Below are positions 26,371-38,430 of a DNA stretch of 64,000 bases, one piece after another. The notes beneath the pieces are model-generated. The model worked only from the letters and a program-made list of their open reading frames with translations. It was not told the origin of the DNA and searched no databases. Within the stretch, counting starts at the first letter, position 1; every line of letters starts with the position of its first letter. This stretch comes from Euglena gracilis (taxonomy: Eukaryota; Euglenida; Euglenophyceae; Euglenales): the NCBI GenBank assembly GCA_039621445.1, contig CP154956.1, positions 31,779,437 through 31,843,436 of the forward strand, given 5' to 3'. Both the position numbers and the translations under genes were made by a program.

Positions 26371-27723
26371 GGAGAGAGGGTGACAAAATTGCGCCTCATC
26401 CAAAAGACAACTCAATTTGCTGGACAGCACGCTCTGCCGTCGTCATTCGAGGTGCATGAGTGGGTGGACCGATGGATGAATGCAGGTTCCTACAGAATCT
26501 TGTACGTAGGGACCTGCCAGAGACAGCAGGCAGCCGGAAGCCAGAGAAGCCAGAGACACGGAGTGGATGTTGAGGAACTGGGTGCCCGCCTGGAGGGCCG
26601 TGCCGAACCAGGGACGGCGGATGCCAGTTTTGCGTGGCTATTTGTGGCCCACCGATGAGGGTAGTCACATTAAGCTGCGTGAGGTGAAGGGCTATGTGTA
26701 TGATCCGTTTGCGCCGTTGTTGCGGCTGCCTGTTCCCAAATCCTTTGCCCCTGCTGCCTTTGAGGCACGGGCCCCTCCTCAAAAGAGGAAGCTGACCCAG
26801 TCCTCTTTTACGAGACTGTGGAAGAAGCAACAGAACGCTCGGCCGAGCATTACTTTTTCATCTTCAAGAATGCCACAAAACAAGAAATCATTGCACGTTT
26901 CCAAGATCTGTGTAATACTGACAGGCTGCCTTGGGGAGAATGAAGAACAATGTGAGTTTAATCACACCGCACCGGTGGCCAACACCAATGCGCACATATT
27001 AGGGGTGACCGGTTAGCAACGATCAACGCCCCGTCAGCGTGTTTGCGAAGTGGGTGAAGGCTCGTCGCTCTGGGATCTTATTGTGACCAAAAGTATAGTG
27101 TTTGCGAAAATGACCGCTTTGTCCCCGGATTGGAAAGTCGCTCCTGAACATCAAAAGGTGAATTGATGGGTCGCATTCCGCATTCCGCAAGTTTTCAGCA
27201 CACCGGATTGCGTCGTACCTCCCCCCCCATGCCTAATGAGTGCGTTCATTCTCCATTTTCGGTGATGTTTTTTTTTGCTTTTTTCCTAGGCGAATGATCG
27301 TTGGCAAGCATGTGAGGCGGCCAAGGGTTTTTTGTGTATGGATATATGTGCATTTTTTCCATATTTAGAAAGGAAACTGTTTGTCATTTTTGTGGGCATG
27401 GTCGGTACAAGTTTTGGCGCAGGAAAAGTGGTGTGGCCCGGCATCCAAACACATGATTTGCATTTTCAATGCATGAAAAGCCATGTGCAGTGTTCCTTGT
27501 TTGATTGCTTCCATTTTTGTCGTCATAAGCTCCAAAGCTGCGCAAAAAAAGTTAGGTGAATTGGGGTGTGCTCATGTGGTCGCAATTTACGTTGTTTTGC
27601 ATATGCACATCATTTTAGCTTGTTTATTGCTAATTTTCGTTGAAGTGCAGTTTTTTGCAGTTTTTTGCAGTTTTTTGCAGTGCAGTTTTTGACCGGCCCG
27701 TGTGCAGTTTCTCCACCCCCCTG
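26015..27723. mobile_element. 1.7-kb hAT/KDZ-like element with exact 8-bp duplication
   Basis: The ends are CAGGGGGGTGGA (26015) and its complement TCCACCCCCCTG (27712-27723). Flanks are ccggtgtg on both sides (26007-26014 and 27724-27731). Because the host sequence is an 11-bp repeat, an insertion without duplication would keep the 11-bp phase. Instead exactly 8 bases are repeated, so the duplication is real. Arrays of cagttttttg lie inside each end (26040-26190 and 27648-27690). No intact transposase. It encloses the short acidic ORF at 26290-26370. Confidence 0.85.
26290..26370 (+). CDS. Possible last exon of GAF gene, inside a transposon
   Basis: After tttatag, 26 codons encode DLSPSSADVGVLSDGSDDEL and VDGVKD, then TGA. 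The composition suits an acidic protein end, and the phase (0) can match the previous exon. It lies inside the element 26015-27723, so it is either a captured or transposon-supplied exon or a remnant of the transposon's own acidic ORF. Confidence 0.4.
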   Translation, partial: DLSPSSADVGVLSDGSDDELVDGVKD

Positions 27724-27777
27724 CCGGTGTGTGACCGGTGTGTGACCGGTGTGTGACCGGTGTGTGACCGGTGTGTG
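27724..27777. repeat. 11-bp minisatellite TGTGTGACCGG, right part
   Basis: The continuation of the array at 25945-26014, split by the transposon insertion. Confidence 0.95.
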
Positions 27778-28685
27778 GCCCCTCCCGCCCCCCGGCCCTG
27801 TGGCGGGGTGTCGTGGCGCGCTTCCGTTGTGGCGCTGAAGCGGCGAAATGGCGATGGCGTCTTTTGAGGATGTGGCCTCTGACCACGTTTGATGACACTG
27901 GGGGTGAACAGAAGAAAAGCATGGAAAGGAAAGTGAGGCGGCGATGAGGGAAAGGGGAGGAAGTGCGCTGGGGGAAACCGTTCGGCACCGTTTGTCCCAT
28001 TGTCAAACGTTCCCTTTTTTTTTCCGCCTGAAAGAGAAACTCAAATATTCAGCGGAAGACGGTGTTTGAAAGGAAGCGTGCTGGAATTCGGGCCAAACTT
28101 CAAATCACACGCACATTGATCTCCAGTGGCCAGGGAGAGGAATGATTGCAAACGGTCTGTTACTAATGTGCCGAGAGCCTGGAAAGACAAGATTCCCGTA
28201 TGTTGGGGCCAGTGGGTGACTCCTAAAAAAAATAAGTCGATTCCCACTGCCATTGGAGGAGATGGACTGAGCACATTTGCAGGGGAAGGATAAAGAAAAA
28301 TGGCCTGTCTCGCTTGGGCGCTCTCATGTGCATCGAACCGTAATTGGCAGTTCTTTGGGTTGCTGAGGACACTGTGCAGGCGAGTGGTCGTTCATGGGAG
28401 GTAGGGTGGAAGTAGGTTGGGCCGCGACCAGCCTTTTGGTGTTGTGAACCCCCAAGCTGTCAGCCGCCTCTCTTTACACCACTCTCGGGAAGTTCCTGCG
28501 GACAAAAGTGGATTTATGAGTCACTGCTCACCGTGCGTGGTCAACACCACCGCCGCTCTCTCTGTTTTCATTTTTGGCCCCTGCTCTCCGAGTCGAGAGC
28601 CCCTTACTTTTCTGGGCGGCTCAGCAGGGCGGACGTTGATCCCCAACTGTGGTTGGCGAGTGAGCGGTGTCAACCCCATCTTGGT

Positions 28686-29130
28686 TAGTCGGGTCCCCCT
28701 CAAAGGGGATTTCTTAAGCTGGAGGGGACCCATCCCCCGGGTGGGGGGTCCAGCCAGCCAGCAGCTCAAATCCAGCCAGCAGCCCGAACCCGGGCTGGGA
28801 GCCCCCCCCTGGGGGGACGAGTGAAATAAAGTTGGGTCCAGCCCAGCCGGAGGCCGGGCCAGCTGGCCGAAGGTCGGGCCAGCCGGCCGCAGGCTGACCA
28901 GCCAACTGGGCTGCTCAGCTCACCTATCCCTGCTTTTTTTTTCTCATCTCAGCTTCCTCCATCACAGCCCATCAGCCTTGATCTATCTCCATCCATCAAA
29001 ATGTCGAGAAGGCAAAAATGATTTAGAAAATTTTGTTTTTCATCGACCCAGCCCAGCACCCCTGGGACTGGACCCCCCCCCCCCCGGGGGGGGCCAGCCA
29101 GCAGCTCATTTCCAGCCAGCAGCCTTTTTA
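28686..29130. repeat. Diverged copy of the element at 48583-49090
   Basis: It shares ttcttaagctggagggg, ccagccagcagctcaaatcc, gagtgaaataaagt, the alternating ggccgggccagc tract, ttgatct..tccatccatcaaaatgtc, and agaaaattttgttttt. The left end is decayed (ggggatttcttaag) and the right end merges into other sequence near 29130. Confidence 0.8.
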
Positions 29131-30394
29131 CCAGCCGGAGATTCTCCTGGAGTGAATTTTTTTTCAGAGGTTTTTGGCGGAAATATTTGGTTTCCTAAAG
29201 CCTTTTTTGATGTTTTATTTAAAAGCTTATGGGGCACCTTAAAAATACGTTCCCAGATGGGGTCGGCCCCCCCACCAGTCTTTGCTGTCTTGCCTTGGGG
29301 GATGTGTCACCACATCTCCACACTTTCATGTGCTTTTTATGGAATATTTTCCTTCAGATGTCTATTTTCTTGCGTCTTTATTGAGAACTGCCACAAGTTA
29401 AAATTCTTTTTGTATTCCTTTCGTAATTTTAGACAAAGCTTTTAGCATTGTTGTGTTTATGGGTTGCTATACGTTTCCCAGATTGTGCTCATTTTCTTCA
29501 TGTCCCCCATTCTTGTGGGCGGTGTGTTCCCCTCCTTTAACAACTCCCAGTCTCCCAGCGCATTGTCCCGCGCCACCCGATGCAAAGATTCGCATAACTC
29601 TCCTGTCTTTCCCACCCTCTGTCTGTTTTCATGTTCTCTCTATGCCACGACCTCGGCCTCTGACCTTCCCTCCCCAAACAGCACCGTTTCACATAACGTT
29701 TCTTCCATTCATCATCCATTCACCTTCTCAGGCACGGTGCAATTGCCATGCCTTGATCGTTGCGGTACGGAGCAAAAATCGCGAAAAGCTCAATTTTTGC
29801 GGGCCATACCCAGTCTCAAGCTCCAAAGCCTTTTGCCAGCGTATTAGTGTGTGCACGCTGGCATGGCGCCACCCTGAGCAGTAGCCTCCAAGCCAGCGCC
29901 GAAACCGGAGTCTAAAAAAAAGGCAGGTCCCTAAAAATAGGACTCAGTTCCGAAGTGGGACAGGCCGTGGGCGGTTGATGTGTTCAAATCCCTGCCCATC
30001 TTTGCACTACAGCCGGGAGATGGCGTCTCCTCTACTCACCCACACATGCTCATTAAAGCATGGTCCGTTCCATGCCTCTGCAATCTGGCAGGGTTGCTGT
30101 TGGTCCAATGACTGGTGTTGCACTGAGCAGTAACAGAAGCATTCACCAACTCCAACCTCTTTCGGAGATTGCCAGTTGACAGCAGGAGATATTTTGCATT
30201 GGAAAAAGGAAAGGCATGTGTGTTTGTGTCTTCTAACGTGCTCATGAAATCAGAGCGTTTTCCATTGGCTTTCCTTCGCCTTTTAGTTCATTTTTCAGGG
30301 CTGTCGTTTCTGGTTTGTTCAATAAAAATTTTTGTCTGCCAATGTGCACCACTTGCGTGATGTGCCGCACAATGTGCGCCGGTTTCACCCAAAC

Positions 30395-30751
30395 ATAGAA
30401 GGCTAGAGTGCAGCTGGTCCAAATTTGGCTTGTGGAAATCCTAGTAGGCCCCCCCGGGGGGGCTACTACCACGGCTGGGTGGTGGATATTATTTTCCAGT
30501 GACTAGAAGCGGCGAATTTTTATCTGACCCAAAACTTGCAAAAAAGACCCATTTTTGGACATTTCAGAACAAAATCAGCCAAAAAGCCCCTTAAAAACCC
30601 TATTCCACCTCGGCAGCACCAGAGGAAAATTCTCTTTTTCCAGTCGGGGAGGGGGGCGAGGGAGTGGTGGGTTTGGCCATAATCTTTTTCCCCATGCCCA
30701 GCAAAATGGCAAGCCAGTGGACCCCCTGGGTCCTTAAGCAAAAGCCTGGCA
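30395..30751. repeat. Fragment of the 42978-44647 transposon family
   Basis: gtgcagctggtccaaatttggc, a C/G palindrome, tttccagtgac, ttggacatttcagaacaaaatcagccaaaaa and the terminus ccttaagcaaaagcctg (ends about 30750) match 43020-43260 and 44632-44647. The left terminus is missing. A second ccttaagcaaagcctg end lies at 30985-31001. Confidence 0.7.
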
Positions 30752-31100
30752 GCAACACCCTGGGCTGGAACTTTTACAACTTTTCCCAGTCAGCAGCCTC
30801 CTTGGGTGCCCCCCCCCCCATGGCTGAACTTGGCTGTTGGTTGCTCCGGTCCTGCCGCTTTCTGTCCTCTCCATTCTATTTTGGAAGACATAAAAGAGGA
30901 TGTGTTTGGAATAAATCAATGCGCACCCACTGTCACCGACGCAGTTGCCCCATTGGGGTACTGGGCGGGGGGTGCTGCGAACCCTTAAGCAAAGCCTGGT
31001 TGCCGCAAGGTGCACATAAACTTGCTTTTCGCATAACGCCTGGGTCTGGAAAAGCGGAAACCGATATTCAAAGCTTCCAAAGGTATGAGCGTTTTGTGAC

Positions 31101-31950
31101 CAGGGCGGTCCATAAGGGACGGGATTTTTTTTTTAGTTAAGGACCGCCCCCTTAAGGACCCCCCCCCCAATACACAGAAACCCGAAAAAAAATTCTGGCG
31201 CCTTCGGCGCCGGGTGTTTTGACCTGTTTTGGGACCCATATGGGAGGTCCCCCCCAAACCCCCCCCAAAACCCCATTTTTTCACACCTTCCAGAATTTCA
31301 ACGTGTTCTCAAAAATTTAATTTTGAGCGTTTTTTGAAACAAAAAATGCCATTGAAAATCCAACAAATTTCCAAGAGAAAAAATGCCAGTAAAATTTTGA
31401 CTGTGCCAAAATTTGGTCCGCTTTTTTTTTGCCCTTCGTTGTTTTCCACCCCCCTCCTAAAACGACCAAATTTAGCCCTGAAATTTTTGAGATTTTGGTT
31501 TCAATTGGTTGAGTTCAATTGGTCAATGTGGTTTTCCATCAAAAATCATGTATTTAGGGTTCAAATCCCTGTTTTCCTGTTTCCCCGGATTTTTTATTTG
31601 GTGAAAATGCTCCCCTGGCCTGCGCCAAAAAAGACCATACATACCTCTTGAAGTAAAAAATGCACATTGAACATCCCAAAAATTTCCAAGAGAAAAATCT
31701 AAGTGAAATTTGACTGTTCCAAAATTTGGTCCCATTTTTTGACCTGCATTTTTGACCCCCCTCCTAACAACAATTTTCAACCCTAAAGTTTTGGAGATTT
31801 TTTGGGGGAAAATGTGGTTTTCCATCAAAAAATCATGTATTTTGGGTTCATTTTTCAAAGTAATTTTCAAAAAATTTCCCTGGCCAAAATCCTTATTTTT
31901 CAGTTGAAGTGTGCTGGGACAGGATTTTTTTTTGCTTAAGGACCGCCCTG
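31101..31950. mobile_element. 850-bp hAT/KDZ-like element with exact 8-bp duplication
   Basis: The ends are CAGGGCGGTCCATAAGG (31101) and CTTAAGGACCGCCCTG (31935-31950). Both flanks are tttgtgac (31093-31100 and 31951-31958). Inside are repeated blocks with aaaatgccattgaaaatcc and ccatcaaaaatcatg(t)att. No ORF of note. A related copy lies in 43502-43960. Confidence 0.9.
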
Positions 31951-31958
31951 TTTGTGAC

Positions 31959-34872
31959 TGTCCAGTAAATTGCTTTTTTGTGCATTTTCAGTTTCTCTCT
32001 CTCACTGTGTTGTCTCACGATGGAAATGCCATACGGCGTTGTGATGTCTGCACCCCATGGATTCGTTCCACACCCTGCCGTGATGGCAGGTGTGCTGTGC
32101 CTGTGTGCACACGTGCGAGTGGTGTATGCGCAGGGCAAAACCCACACCTCAACCCTTATGAGGATGCTAACGATGCTGGACAGGAAAAGAAATGTATGGC
32201 TTGCTGAGCAGATGATCCTATTTTCCTATCATATCACTTTTCACAGTGCTGGTGGACAGAGGGAGGGGGCTTCTCCTGCCTTTTTTTTATTTTTATGATG
32301 AAGACCATTTTTCGGTCACTGGGTGTGTACCCACTGACACGCAGGCTTATTTCAGAAACAATACCAGCGAAGTCCCTGTTGCTCAGGAAGCAGATTGATT
32401 CACATCAAAACGAATTTCGAAAAATTCGATAAATTTCGAAACTTAAAAATTCATGAACAACCGGATGCTCCAATGCCCCAGACACGGCAGGACACGCTGA
32501 CAATGCAGGCAGAACAGGGAGAGTATGAGAGTACGAGACTCGCGAAGGGTTTGAGCCTCGTACTGCTGGCAGCAAGGGTAAAGGGTGATGCATGGCAGAT
32601 AGGATTTGGCGGTTAACGCCAAGCAGGGTTTGGAGCTGTCAGACCCCCCCCATCCGTTAAAGGACCCAAGCCCCTACATTGCTTTTTTTTTTATACCTGA
32701 ATCCCAAAATCTGTCTGCACCCGAAATATTCAAGCAAATGAATTTTGTGAACTGGCTTTTGGCTTGTTTGGAGAAGGGTTGTCTCGTTTTTTTCCCCCCT
32801 TCGTCGCAGTGGGGCCACCGATGCCGGTTGGGGTTCCCCCTCTGTTTGCTGGGTCTCTGTATGAGCGGCCGCCTTCTGGTCTGTCCTCCCCCTCCGCACC
32901 GTGTAGCAACGTCGTCCATGCATTCAATTCACCAATTGCAGCACTGGAGTGCGTCGCGTTGCGTTGTTGCGGGCAACCCCCAGTGTTGCAGTGGCTGATG
33001 GTTTTTCACAACCACAGTTTTTTGTGTCACGCACACCCCCGGTCATCTCCGGAGACGGCCCCACCTGAATTCCACCCTTTGGAGCACGTTGCCTGTCAGA
33101 CAGAGCCCCCCTGCCCCCCCCCCCCCCCCAGGTCCCTTCCTGACCTCCCCGGTGGGATCCGGTGGCCCGGCGCCAGAGGTGGGCCGGCCGATCTCTGCGG
33201 AGCATTTCCACCGCGGCGGTGGGGGCCGGGGGCTGCTCCACTGCGCCGCCAACGCACTGGACACGGTGGCGGAGGGGTTCGGCCAGGCGCATGCAAGGGA
33301 CTGGCACAGCCCCCCCCCCCCCCCTGCATTGCCTGCTTGCCCTGGGCAAGTCAAGTGCCAAGTCTTTTCTCCAAAAAGGGGGAAGTGTCGACTCGGCTTT
33401 TCCTGTCCGATGAGTTTCCTTGTGGGCGCGCCAGGCTCCAGCGGATTCTTTTGAGTGATTTGCATTCGCCATGCTTTTCAGATGGCGCCTGTTTTACCTG
33501 CATTCCCCGCTGTGGCTTCTCCTTGCCGTTAGCGTGTGCCTGGATGGGACCGGCATCTGGCACCCACGTTGTACACCATGAGTGCTGGGCTTTCCAGTCA
33601 CTCCAGATATTGAAGTGATGCCATGCGTGTAAGTACTGCGAGTGGCAGCGCCGCCTCCCAAAATTAAAATGTGCAAAAATTGTGGTGTATCGTGCTCCTC
33701 CCCCAGATGCCCCTCACAGCAAACAGGTGTTGTTGTTTTTTTTGGAAACAGGGGGTGCTAATCCACATTCCCCCCTGTAGACCCCCAAACCGGACCGGAC
33801 CAACAGCCCCCCCCCCCCCCCGGGGGGAGCACTGTGAACCCTTAAGCAAAAGGCTGCCCGTGACAGGGCCCTCCGATGGAGGCTAGGAGGGGATTTCTGA
33901 GGAAACTGCATTGTGGTTAAATCCACGAAAGAAAAACTACCCCCCCCCCAAGTGAAACCCCCGGGCATTATATTATTATATTATATTATTTTTTTTTTGC
34001 CTGAAGTCCCGGCCCGAAGGGGGGGTGCCATTTCCCAAGTTTTTCGAAATTTTCGAGATCACATATGACCCAAAACCCAAAAATATCAAGGACCCCCAAA
34101 CCCCCCTTTGGGGTCATTTATTGCACTTTCTCATGAAATTTAGCATTTTTGGAGGCCAGATGATCCAGAAAAATTAAGTTTTTCTTTTCGTAATTTGGCG
34201 ACCCCCCAAACCAGACCAACGGGGGGTCCGGTTTGCGGGTCCTGGGTCCCCTCCCCCCGGGGTCGGTCCAGACCCCTCTGTGGGTGGTCAAGAATTTCTG
34301 GCCCGGCGCTTTGCAAGGCCGAAAATCGGTCACCTGGACCGCGCTGCTGTAAAGTTTAAGGGGACCCCCCTGCTGGACTGGAGGGGGATCCACCCCCCCC
34401 CCCACCTGCCTTAATATCGAACCACGGGCTGGACTGCAACCAGTCCAAATTTGCCTGTTGGAAATCCTTGGACCCCCCAGGGACCTCCAAACAGGCTGAA
34501 TTTTAAGGCGGTGCCGACCCCACTCCGGGGGGGGGGGGCGGATTGATCCAGGGTTTATGTATGATCCCCACCCCCGGGTCAGGGAAAGCGAACCCCCTGG
34601 ACACGGACATCAACAGCAACCTGGGCCCGACTGCCCTCCCTCCACTGGGACAGTGCGGAGGGCTGTGGACTCCCGGTCTCCGCTGCCTTCTTCATTGGTC
34701 TCAAGCTCCTGGTCCCTGAGGGTGTTGGTCCGATGGTTGGAGGCCGGGGTATAATACAATTTGGGGTTTTGGTGAGGTGTCCCCCATGAAATCAGGGGTC
34801 AGGACACCCCCTCACCTGCCAGGGGAGGTCAAGGCCAACCCTGGGGGTACCTGAGAACCAGGTTCTGAATAG
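31959..34872. other. Gene-free stretch with repeat fragments
   Basis: No supported gene. Transposon-end fragments include ccttaagcaaaaggctg (about 33840) and a diverged copy of the CAGGGTTTGATATAAGG family (34100-34425). A weakly coding-like GC-rich patch at 33160-33300 has no splice-compatible partners that I can find. Confidence 0.5.
34100..34425. repeat. Diverged copy of the CAGGGTTTGATATAAGG family
   Basis: ggcgctttgcaaggccgaaaatcggtcac, C/G-run blocks and the terminus ccttaatatcgaacc (about 34408-34424) match 57270-57299. The far end is not seen. Confidence 0.6.
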
Positions 34873-37800
34873 TGCCGGGCTCTTAATAAGCGCGCACCCA
34901 CCCCTTCATTGACCAGGTTTTGAATAGTGCTGAGCTCTTAATAAACGCGCACCCACCCCTTCATTGACCCCTCCATACATACCGGCCCATTCCATGGAGC
35001 TCTTTTGCCTGAAATCCATGGGATTTGTGCCAGAAAGCGGGCGGTGGTGGGTCGAAAAACGCTCATTTTCGGCTCAAAAACAGTTTTTCCGGCTCCGGGA
35101 GGCCCAAAAGCATCGTTTCGGGCAAAATTTTTTTTCGATTTTTTTCGACTTTTTTGACCCGGTTTTGACCCAAAGTCAATGGGTCGGTGGCCCAAAACGG
35201 GGCGCTGGTGGGTCGAAAAACGCTCATTTTCGGCTCAAAAACAGTTTTTCTGGGTCCGGGAGGCCAGGCCAAAAAGCATCGTTTCGGGCAAAAAAATTTT
35301 TTCGATTTTTTTCGACTTTTTTGACCCGGGTTTGACCCAAAGTCAATGGGTCGGTGGCCCAAAACGGGGCGCTGGCGGGTCAAAAAACGCTCATTTTCGG
35401 CTCAAAAACAGTTTTTCCGGCTCCGGGAGGCCCAAAAGCATCGTTTCAGGCAAAAATTTTTTTTTCGATTTTTTTCGACTTTTTTGACCCGGTTTTGACC
35501 CAAAGTCAATGGGTCGGCGGCCCAAAACGGGGCGCTGGCGGGTCGAAAAACGCTCGTTTTCGGCTCACAAAAACAGTTTTTCCGGGTCCGGGAGGCCAAA
35601 AAACATCGTTTTGGGCCAAAAAATTTTTTTCAATTTTTTTTGACTTTTTTGACCTGGTTTTGACCCAAAATCAACGGGTCGGCGGCCCAAAACGGGACGC
35701 CGGCGGGTCGAAAAACGCTCGTTTTCGGCTCAAAAACAGTTTTTCCGGGTCCGGGAGGCCAAAAAACATCGTTTCGGGCAAAAAAAATTTTTCGACTTTT
35801 TTCGACTTTTTGACCCGGTTTTGACCCAAAGTCAATGGGTCGGCGGCCCAAAACGGGGCGCCGGCGGGTCGAAAAACGCTCGTTTTCGGCTCAAAAACAG
35901 TTTTTCCGGGTTCGGGAGGCCCAAAAACATCGTTACGGGCAAAAAATTTTTTTTCGATTTTTTCGACTTTTTTGACCCGGTTTTTGACCCAAAGTCAATG
36001 GGTCGGCGGCCCAAAACGGGGCGCTGGTGGGTCGAAAAACGCTCGTTTTCGGCTCAAAAACAGTTTTTCCGGGTCCGGGAGGCCAAAAAACATCGTTTCG
36101 GGCAAAAAAACTTTTTTTCGATTTTTTTCGACTTTTTGGGCCGAAAACGGCTAAGTCGAACAGAGGGAAATGTGTACAAAATGGCCTGAAATGGCCCAAA
36201 TTGGCCAAAAAACGTCCGTATCTCGGGCTGGGCGGTGAGTTGCGGGGAAACCAAAATCCCAGTAGATAGAGCGTTCCAAGGGCTTCAATTTAGGTCTCCG
36301 GACATTTCCTTTGATTTTGCATCATTTTCGAGAAATTTTGAAAACATTGGTTTTTTGACCCCCCACCCCCCGAAAACGGCTAAGTCGAACAGAGGGAAAA
36401 GTGTACAAAACGGCCATCTGCGCCGAAAACGGCCGTATCTCGGGCTAGGCGGGGAGTGGCGGGGAAATCAAAATACCGGTAGATGGGGCGTTCCAAGGGC
36501 TTCAAATTAGGTCTCCGGACATTTCCTTTGATTTGGCTTCATTTTGGAGATATTTTGAAAATTGACATTTTTTGGCCGAAATGGCAGAGTCCAAAGGGGG
36601 GGGGGGCTCATCCAGGGGGGGCGGGAAAATCCTACCGAGTTTGGACCCCTTCGCGGGTGAATAATTCGGGCCTGGCGGGGAGTTGGGGGTCAAACCCAGG
36701 TGATTCGGAAACTAGGAATCCAGTCGCTCGTGACTGAAAAAAAATTTTTCGGGAACCGGGCCGGGATCATGGTGATAATCCGTCGGTTCTCCTGGTGGCC
36801 CCGACCTGGGGGGGGGGAGGGGGGGAGTCGAGGGGGGGATTTCGCCGGTGGTAAGCTTCGCTCTTACCCATAAAGGGATAAGAGCTCAGCGACCCCTCCA
36901 TACATACCGGACCACTCCATGGAGCTCTTTTGACTGAAATCCATGGGTTTTGTGCCAGAAACAGGGCACTGGTGGGTCGAAAAACGCTCATTTTCGGCTA
37001 AAAAAAAAAGTTTTTTCTGGGTCCAGGAGGCTAAAAAACATCGTTTCGGGCAAAAAAAATTTTCGATTTTTTTCGAATTTTTTGACCCAGTTTTGACCCA
37101 AAGTCTAAGGGTTGGCGGCCCAAAACGGGGCGCTGGTGGGTCGAAAAACGCTCATTTTCGGCTCAAAAACAGGTTTTCTGGGTCCGGGAGGCCAAAAAAC
37201 ATCGTTTTGGGCAAAAATTTTTCGATTTTTTTTGGACTTTTTTGGCCGAAAATGGCCAAGTCGAACAATGGAAAAAGTGTACAAAATGGCCTAAAATGGC
37301 CCAAATTGGCTGAAAAACGCCCGTATCTCGGGCTAGGCGGTGAGCTGCAGGGAAACCAAAATCCCAGTAGATAGAGCGTTCCAAGGGCTTCAATTTAGGT
37401 CTCCGGACATTTCCTTTGATTTTGCATCATTTTCGAGAAATTTAGAAAACATCGATTTTTTGACCCCCCACCCCCCGAAAACGGCTCAGTCGGACAGTGG
37501 GAAAAGTGTACAAAACGGCCATCTGCGCCGAGAACGGCCGTATCTCGGGCTGGGCGGGGAGTTGCGGGGAAATCAAAATACCGGTAGATGGGGCGTTCCA
37601 AGGCCTTCAAATTGGGTCTCCGGACATTTCTTTTGATTTGGCTTCAATTTGGAGATATTTTGAAAATTGACATTTTTTTTGGCCGAAATGGCAGAGTCCA
37701 AGCGGGGGGGTTATCCAGGGGGGCCGGCCGATCCTACCCAGTTTGGACCCCTTCGCGCGTGAATAACTCGGGCCTGGCAGGGGGGGGGGAGTTGGGGGTC

Positions 37801-37999
37801 AAACCCAGGTGATCCGGAAACTTGAAATCCAGTCGCTCGCGACTGAAAAAAAAAATTCCGGGAACCGGGCCGGGATCATGGTGATAATCCGTCGGTTCTC
37901 CTGGTGGCCCCGACCTGGGGGGGGGGAGTGGGGGGTCGAGGGGGGGGGGTTTCGCCGGTGGTAAGCTTCGCTCTTACTCTAAAGGGATAAGAGCTCAGC
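34873..37999 (+). repeat. Large interspersed repeat with about 165-bp tandem units, dimer
   Basis: It starts with two copies of ctcttaataa(g/a)cgcgcacccacc (34879, 34934). Seven tandem units beginning near gtcgaaaaacgctc follow at 35050, 35211, 35381, 35541, 35706, 35868 and 36031 (spacing 160-170 bp). Then come gtatctcgggctaggcgg blocks, and an end at agggataagagctcagc (36890). A second truncated copy (36891-37999) has two units and the same end. It is opposite in orientation to 1111-2369. The frames through it reflect the repeat and are not genes. Confidence 0.9.
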
Positions 38000-38282
38000 G
38001 ACCCCCCCATAATCAGGTCAACATCTATCTTTGTGCCTAATTTTGCTGATGCTATGAGGGTTGTTGATTAGAAGCCTGCGGTGTGTTGGAAAAAAATGAC
38101 GTGTGCTTCCTTAGCAGAGATGTCAAGCCACCACGGTCCCCCAACCCACCTTGTCCGCGCGTGCAGAGCACACACGTTTCCCACGCACAATGACCATCCA
38201 CCCACCCACCCAACACCCAACTACTCACCCATCCACCCACGAACGCACGCACACATGCACACATGCACGTATGCATGCACAC

Positions 38283-38312
38283 ACAACACAACACAACACA
38301 CACACACACACA

Positions 38313-38405
<93 letters not shown>

Positions 38406-38430
38406 GCACGCACACACACACACACACAAC
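38283..38430. repeat. (CA)n microsatellite
   Basis: A nearly pure CA tract with a short ATACA interruption and CGCACG units at the right end. Confidence 0.95.

Larger units (their letters stand above)
27778..31092. other. Gene-free stretch, left part of the repeat-rich spacer
   Basis: No exon chain or conserved motif is visible on either strand. It holds the repeats listed separately (28686-29130, 30395-30751) and a pyrimidine-rich stretch at about 29510-29720. Short open frames here lack coding character. Confidence 0.5.

Noticed and set aside
26396-27016. Frames in the 26015-27723 element as a transposase
   Set aside because: They are short, in different frames, without a DDE-type or hAT dimerisation motif I can see.
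29453-29884. 143-codon frame in a pyrimidine-rich stretch
   Set aside because: Its composition follows the CT-rich strand; no splice partners or motif.
33160-33300. GC-rich possible exon (AEHFHRGGGGRGLLHCAANA)
   Set aside because: It has an acceptor-like CAG upstream, but no neighbouring exon in phase and no known motif.
35354-36189. Open frames with repeated FFDFF and GGPKRGAGGSKNA
   Set aside because: They follow the 165-bp tandem repeat; both strands are open and no domain is visible.
34873-37999. CRISPR-like array
   Set aside because: The units are adjacent 160-170-bp tandem repeats without unique spacers, in a eukaryotic spacer.
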